From positions 1-64,000 of the forward strand of contig CAZINS010000002.1 of assembly GCA_964540695.1 (NCBI GenBank): a stretch of 64,000 nucleotides of DNA. The letters are read 5' to 3'. Of this stretch, positions 60,264 through 64,000 are shown in pieces. Each line of letters starts with the position of its first letter. Within the stretch, counting starts at the first letter, position 1. Below the pieces are notes generated by a model. It worked only from the letters and a program-made list of their open reading frames with translations, ran no database searches and had not been told where the DNA came from. This stretch comes from DYGA01 sp964540695 (GTDB lineage Bacteria > Patescibacteriota > Patescibacteriia > S139-126). The translations under genes were made by a program, and so were the position numbers.

Positions 60264-60989
60264 ATGAGTATTGAAAAATTTGGACAATTTTTAGGAAAAA
60301 CTATCGGTAAAAAAGGAGTTGAATATTTGAATAATAAAGTGGATAATTTTGATATAAAAGTTAGTGGTTCAGAAAATTTAGAAAAGATAAAAGAAGAGAC
60401 ATGTTTGTTAGTTGCTAATCACCTTAAACCAAAAGAGAAAGCAGCAGAAAATAGTGGTATTAGTCCTGATGCTTTTGTACTGTCAAAATTAGTAGAACAA
60501 ATAATTGGTAAAAAAATAAAGATTGTTCAAAAAAGTGATGATGGCTGGTGGGCAAATAATTTTATTTGGCGCTCTTTGCAAAGGCATGTGGGGCAGCCAT
60601 TGGGTAGGGGTTTTTCCAATGGAATTGGAAATATTCCAATTCAAAAAAATCCTGGGAGTTTTAATCGTGAATTTTTAATTTCAATTGATGAATTAATAAA
60701 AAACAAAGAGCCAATGCTAATATTTCCTGAAGGTAATTGGTATGATGATTTTGATTCTAGTCATGAGATAAAATCCGGAGCTGCGCATATTGCTAAAAAA
60801 TATAATTTAAAGATAATTCCTGCCTATATAAAGGGGGCTAATAATTGGAAAGAAAAACAAGAAGTCCATGTCTCTTTTGGTAAATATTTTTCTTCTGATG
60901 AATTGGATAAAAAACAGATTTCTGAAAGAATTAAAGTGGAAATTAGTAAACTTCAACAAGAGTTAAATAATTCTGAAATTATAGAATAG
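60264..60989 (+). CDS. PlsC-like acyltransferase
   Basis: A 241-residue protein of the lysophosphatidic acid acyltransferase superfamily. Block I, normally NHxxxxD, reads VANHLKPKEKAAENSGISPD, so the Asp is displaced by an insertion. Block III is clear as LIFPEGNW (near 153-160), and the last block as IIPAYIKG. There is no strong membrane helix. It may acylate a glycerolipid or surface glycan; the changed HX4D block makes the exact reaction uncertain. It opens a group of three genes to 61923. Confidence 0.75.
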   Translation: MSIEKFGQFLGKTIGKKGVEYLNNKVDNFDIKVSGSENLEKIKEETCLLVANHLKPKEKAAENSGISPDAFVLSKLVEQIIGKKIKIVQKSDDGWWANNFIWRSLQRHVGQPLGRGFSNGIGNIPIQKNPGSFNREFLISIDELIKNKEPMLIFPEGNWYDDFDSSHEIKSGAAHIAKKYNLKIIPAYIKGANNWKEKQEVHVSFGKYFSSDELDKKQISERIKVEISKLQQELNNSEIIE

Positions 60990-61029
60990 TTGTTTAATAG
61001 TTATATTTATTAATCATAATTTTAACAAA

Positions 61030-61251
61030 ATGTTTTTCCATAAAAGAAATTTATTTAAATACTTTTTAAAAAATCTTTATATAGTAGTGGGGATAGTTTT
61101 AATCTGGCGGGGGATTTGGTATACTTTGGATTATCTTGATAAAATATCATTTTCTGGCGGACATATTTGGACAGCAATAGGTGGGATCATACTAGGGTTG
61201 CTCTTTCTATATTTACCTGATCAAGATTTAAAAGAAATAGAAAAATTATAA
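61030..61251 (+). CDS. Two-helix membrane protein, function unknown
   Basis: A 73-residue protein with two membrane segments (about residues 14-34 and 44-62) and a basic N-terminus. No family is recognised. It lies 40 bases after the acyltransferase gene and 3 bases before the leucine-rich-repeat gene, so it is probably cotranscribed. Confidence 0.6.
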   Translation: MFFHKRNLFKYFLKNLYIVVGIVLIWRGIWYTLDYLDKISFSGGHIWTAIGGIILGLLFLYLPDQDLKEIEKL

Positions 61252-61254
61252 TTT

Positions 61255-61923
61255 ATGAATAAAAAATTAATTATTTTAATAGTTTTCATACTAGTTGGTT
61301 TAGCTGGTTGGTTTATATTTTTCAAAGATAAAAATGAAATTAGTTTTAATCTAAATGAACCAGCACCGCAAAATAAAATTTCCAAATTATCAGATATAAG
61401 AAATCCGGAAATAGTTTTTGAGTTGGATTTAAGTGGACAAAAGTTAAATTCTTTTCCCTCAGAAATATTGGTTTTAACTTATTTAAAAAAATTAAATTTA
61501 GCTAACAATCAAATAGCATCATTGCCAGCTGAGATTAATAAGTTAACAAATTTAGAAGAAATAAATCTAGAAAATAATTTATTGACTGGAACGTTACCAG
61601 CGGAGATTGGTATTTTAAGAAAATTGAAAGTTATTGATGTTAGTGGCAATAACTTGACGGCTATGCCTGCGGAGATTGGTAAATTGATGGGACTGGCAAC
61701 ACTTGACTACAATAACAATAAGCTTACTTCCTTACCACAAGAAATAGAAAATTTAACTGGTTTGCGTTATCTGTTTTTATCAAATAATGATTTTACCAGA
61801 GTGCCTGAACAGTTGAAAAAATTGAACAATCTTAAAACTTTAAATTTAACAGGCAATCGTATCAGTAAGGAAGAATTGGTTGAACTTGAGAACATACTAA
61901 TAAATACAAATATTATTTACTAG
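61255..61923 (+). CDS. Leucine-rich repeat protein, membrane-anchored
   Basis: A 222-residue protein with an N-terminal membrane segment (about residues 3-21). Six to seven repeats of 22-24 residues follow between about 55 and 215 (for example LKKLNLANNQIASLPAEINK and LRYLFLSNNDFTRVPEQLKK). The repeats fit the bacterial LRR class. The domain should face outside and may bind a protein on a partner cell. It begins 3 bases after the preceding stop. Confidence 0.9.
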   Translation: MNKKLIILIVFILVGLAGWFIFFKDKNEISFNLNEPAPQNKISKLSDIRNPEIVFELDLSGQKLNSFPSEILVLTYLKKLNLANNQIASLPAEINKLTNLEEINLENNLLTGTLPAEIGILRKLKVIDVSGNNLTAMPAEIGKLMGLATLDYNNNKLTSLPQEIENLTGLRYLFLSNNDFTRVPEQLKKLNNLKTLNLTGNRISKEELVELENILINTNIIY

Positions 61924-61944
61924 TTTATTTGAAACTTTTCTAAG

Positions 61945-61974
61945 GTTAACTCTATTAGTAGAGTTGACTTTTTT
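61945..61974 (+). terminator. Intrinsic terminator
   Basis: GTTAACTCTA (61945-61954) pairs with TAGAGTTGAC (61959-61968, one G-T pair), then T to 61974. Confidence 0.85.
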
Positions 61975-62035
61975 ATTGTTTAGTATTAAAAATAAATATT
62001 AAATTACTTTAAAAAATAAATATAAGGAGGAAGTC

Positions 62036-62572
62036 ATGGCCAAGTTATCAGCCAAAGAAGCAGTTTTAATTGATGCAAAAAATATTTTAGCAAAACTGAA
62101 TCAATTAATTATTGCTCAGGGTAAGGAGAAATTACCAGAAACAAAAAAAATATTGTGTTACAATCCCACTCACTATGAGTTTAATCAAGAAAAATTACAA
62201 ACCATTTGTGATCGTTATTGGCAAATTATTGAATTAGGGCAGTTGCCCATGGTTAAGAAATATCTTAAACAAACTCAACAGGAAGTAAATATTGTGATTA
62301 GTACTTGTAATAATCACCTGCAAATTTCTAAACACAGCGACAGACGTATTAGCACTTGTGTGCATTATATATCTTTTCGCGTGAGCGGAGTTTATTGGTA
62401 CAAACCAAAATACAACATTGCTGTGGTTTTGCCAATTTTAAAAAATGATTTAGCTATAATGTTAAAAACCAAAGGTACTTATACTAGTGACATTTTAGCA
62501 GATGGACTAAATTTACTTTCTTGGGAACAAGAAAAATTTACAGATAATGTATTAAAAGCTTTTAGCTTATAA
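62036..62572 (+). CDS. Conserved-looking protein, function unknown
   Basis: A 178-residue soluble protein with mixed alpha-beta composition and four Cys (near 45, 62, 96 and 108). AAGGAGG five bases before the ATG is a perfect ribosome binding site, one of the strongest here. No motif is recognised. It has its own terminator. Basic patches in the first half suggest possible nucleic acid binding, but this is weak inference. Confidence 0.75.
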   Translation: MAKLSAKEAVLIDAKNILAKLNQLIIAQGKEKLPETKKILCYNPTHYEFNQEKLQTICDRYWQIIELGQLPMVKKYLKQTQQEVNIVISTCNNHLQISKHSDRRISTCVHYISFRVSGVYWYKPKYNIAVVLPILKNDLAIMLKTKGTYTSDILADGLNLLSWEQEKFTDNVLKAFSL

Positions 62573-62595
62573 GACGGATTTTTTCCGTCTTTTTT
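62571..62595 (+). terminator. Intrinsic terminator overlapping a stop codon
   Basis: AAGACGGA (62571-62578) pairs with TCCGTCTT (62584-62591), then T. The first bases belong to the TAA of the preceding gene. Confidence 0.9.
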
Positions 62596-62608
62596 ATTAT
62601 GTGTTAAA

Positions 62609-63400
62609 ATGATGTTTATGGATATAACTTTACTATTAGCCGCTTTTTTAGCAGGAATGTTGACGTTTTTAGCACCTTGTACTTTGCCATTGGTTCCTGG
62701 GTATCTGGGGTTTATTAGTGGTGTGTCAGTTAGTCAGTTGAATAATAAAGATTTGCTAAATCGTGCTCGCCGAAGAATTTTTTTAAATGGTTTACTTTAT
62801 GTAATTGGTTTTAGTTTTGTTTTTATTTTATTAGGTTTATTGTTTGGTTTAGGAGGAGTGGGACTTATTAAATATCGTTTAGTGTTAGCTCGTTTGGGCG
62901 GGATAGTGATTATTATTTTCGGACTTTACATGTTTTTATCTGCTACTATAAAAAATCAAAACATATTAGACAAATTTAAATTATTTAATACCGCTTGGCA
63001 ACCGTTTTTTGGTAAACATTTAAAACCCGGTCGCCCCCTAAGCTCTCTTCTTTTTGGCATGATATTTGCTTTTGGTTGGACGCCTTGTATTGGACCGGTT
63101 TTAGGAACAGTTTTATTACTAGCCTCTCAATCAGACACAATTATTAAGGGCGGAATATTACTGTTTGTTTTTTCTTTAGGTCATGCTATTCCGTTTCTTT
63201 TGGTAGCAGCTGGTGCGGGGAGTGGTTTTTATGCTCTGCGTAATAAGCAATTATTTTTCAAAGTTGTAAGTATTATTGGCGGTATATTTTTGATTATAAT
63301 TGGCCTACTTCTACTAACTGATGGATTTAGTACCTGGATTACTTATTTTTATAAAGTTTTTAGCTTTATTAATTATGAAAATTTACTCAATTATTTATAA
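62609..63400 (+). CDS. ccdA: Cytochrome c biogenesis protein CcdA
   Basis: A 263-residue protein with six to seven membrane helices that carries electrons from cytosolic thioredoxin to proteins outside. The two reactive Cys are in LAPCTLPLVPGYL (Cys24) and GWTPCIGPVLG. An alternative start at 62618 is likely because TGT-TAAAAT at 62602-62610 would start transcription at about 62617. Without cytochrome c genes nearby, it more likely supports disulfide reduction or folding of surface proteins such as the Cys-rich one at 1167. Confidence 0.92.
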   Translation: MMFMDITLLLAAFLAGMLTFLAPCTLPLVPGYLGFISGVSVSQLNNKDLLNRARRRIFLNGLLYVIGFSFVFILLGLLFGLGGVGLIKYRLVLARLGGIVIIIFGLYMFLSATIKNQNILDKFKLFNTAWQPFFGKHLKPGRPLSSLLFGMIFAFGWTPCIGPVLGTVLLLASQSDTIIKGGILLFVFSLGHAIPFLLVAAGAGSGFYALRNKQLFFKVVSIIGGIFLIIIGLLLLTDGFSTWITYFYKVFSFINYENLLNYL

Positions 63401-63403
63401 TTT

Positions 63404-64000
63404 ATGAATAAAAAGATTATTATTATTTTATCAATTTTAATTTTATCAATTTTAATTTATCTAGGTTGGCGTCAATTAAGAAATTCAGTGCCTTTTCTTT
63501 TTTCACCACAAGAAAATATTGTAAAGTTGCTTGATGATACAGATAAAGTGACAAAACAAGTTGATGATTATAATGAGCAAATCAAAGATCAACTAAATGA
63601 AGACAGTGATATTGCCACACCGGTAGCAACTAAATATTATCAGCAAGGACCATTGACTTTGCCACAAGGATTAACTATTTCTGTTTTTGCCGAAAATTTA
63701 GGTAACCCTCGGGTGATTGTTCATGCACCTAATGGTGGTTTTTTAGTTAGCGTGCCGAATCAAGGTAAAGTAATTAAAATTAGAGACAATGACGGCGATG
63801 GTAAAGCCGAAGAAATAAAAACCGTGGTTGACAAGTTAAATAAACCTCATGGTCTGTTGGTAAAATGTTATAGTGAAGATAGTTGCCAGTTATATGTAGC
63901 TGAAACCAATCAAATAACTTTATTTGATTATGATTTTGTCAATGATCAGGCTATAAATAAAAAGAAAATTATTGATTTGCCAGATGGTGGGGGACATTGG
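63404..64000 (+). CDS. Glucose/sorbosone dehydrogenase-like protein, 3' end cut by window
   Basis: The first 199 codons of a longer gene. A membrane segment (residues 4-22) is followed by a charged linker and the start of a beta-propeller: LTLPQGLTISVFAENLGNPR, then HAPNGGFLVSVPNQGKVIKI and DNDGDGKAEEIKTVVDKLNKPHGL. This is the pattern of the PQQ-type L-sorbosone and glucose dehydrogenases. The catalytic part lies beyond the window, so activity cannot be judged. It begins 3 bases after ccdA and is probably cotranscribed. Confidence 0.82.
   Translation, partial: MNKKIIIILSILILSILIYLGWRQLRNSVPFLFSPQENIVKLLDDTDKVTKQVDDYNEQIKDQLNEDSDIATPVATKYYQQGPLTLPQGLTISVFAENLGNPRVIVHAPNGGFLVSVPNQGKVIKIRDNDGDGKAEEIKTVVDKLNKPHGLLVKCYSEDSCQLYVAETNQITLFDYDFVNDQAINKKKIIDLPDGGGHW

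Overview
This AT-rich window has compact genes, many without a visible Shine-Dalgarno sequence, tRNA genes with encoded CCA ends, and a reduced housekeeping set. It most resembles a member of Candidatus Patescibacteria (Candidate Phyla Radiation, Parcubacteria-like). The assignment rests on gene style and content, not on a marker tree. TGA acts as a stop at several real gene ends, so the genetic code is the standard bacterial one. Coordinates 24118-24217 are exactly 100 N, a scaffold gap.

Layout. Positions 1-5240 hold mostly + strand genes for membrane or exported proteins: a Nudix hydrolase, a cysteine-rich exported protein, an ECF-type sigma factor with a membrane partner, a secreted helical protein, a lipoprotein and a pyruvoyl-dependent arginine decarboxylase. 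Positions 5362-8864 (-) carry a secreted protein, an O-antigen ligase-like protein and a Wzx-like flippase. Positions 9073-16577 carry a zinc-ribbon protein, a SpoIID-domain protein, ribosomal protein S1, a metallo-beta-lactamase fold protein that has lost its metal ligands, and gyrA. Positions 16661-23618 (-) carry polA with an odd leader, an LhgO-like oxidase, tRNA-Cys, a 3D-domain protein, an alkyltransferase-like protein and a DUF4349 protein. Positions 23800-24598 are a tRNA cluster (Ile, Phe, Pro, Gly) with a tandem array of broken tRNA-Pro 5' ends and the assembly gap. Positions 24612-33961 carry holA, rpsT, a nucleotidyltransferase-TruB fusion, folD, uvrB, ruvA, a FemAB-type transferase, a sugar nucleotidyltransferase, tRNA-Arg and a MurE-like ligase. 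rpoB-rpoC fill 34226-41537. Positions 41614-48620 (-) carry trpS, RNase J, tRNA-Leu, a solute-binding protein, secG and uvrC. Positions 48713-64000 (+) carry a zinc-ribbon protein, uvrA, a nucleotidyltransferase-like protein, a second O-antigen ligase-like protein, CIRCE-groES-groEL, PEP synthase, two tRNA-Ser genes, a PlsC-like acyltransferase, a leucine-rich-repeat protein, CcdA and a truncated sugar-dehydrogenase-like gene.

The genes cover information processing (replication, transcription, excision repair, recombination, translation), cell-envelope building (Mur ligase, FemAB, flippase, ligases, SpoIID and 3D wall proteins), chaperones, and a few metabolic enzymes (FolD, PEP synthase, arginine decarboxylase, LhgO). 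No CRISPR array, insertion sequence or prophage was found. Promoters fit one pattern well: TTGAC-type -35, 17-18 base spacer, and an extended TGn -10. Several appear to start transcription at or next to the ATG.

The most unusual items are the tRNA-Pro fragment array, the duplicated PolA N-terminus upstream of polA, the metal-site-dead hydrolase before gyrA, the nucleotidyltransferase-TruB fusion, UvrC without its C-terminal helix-hairpin-helix region, and a six-codon open frame with a perfect ribosome binding site at 1780.
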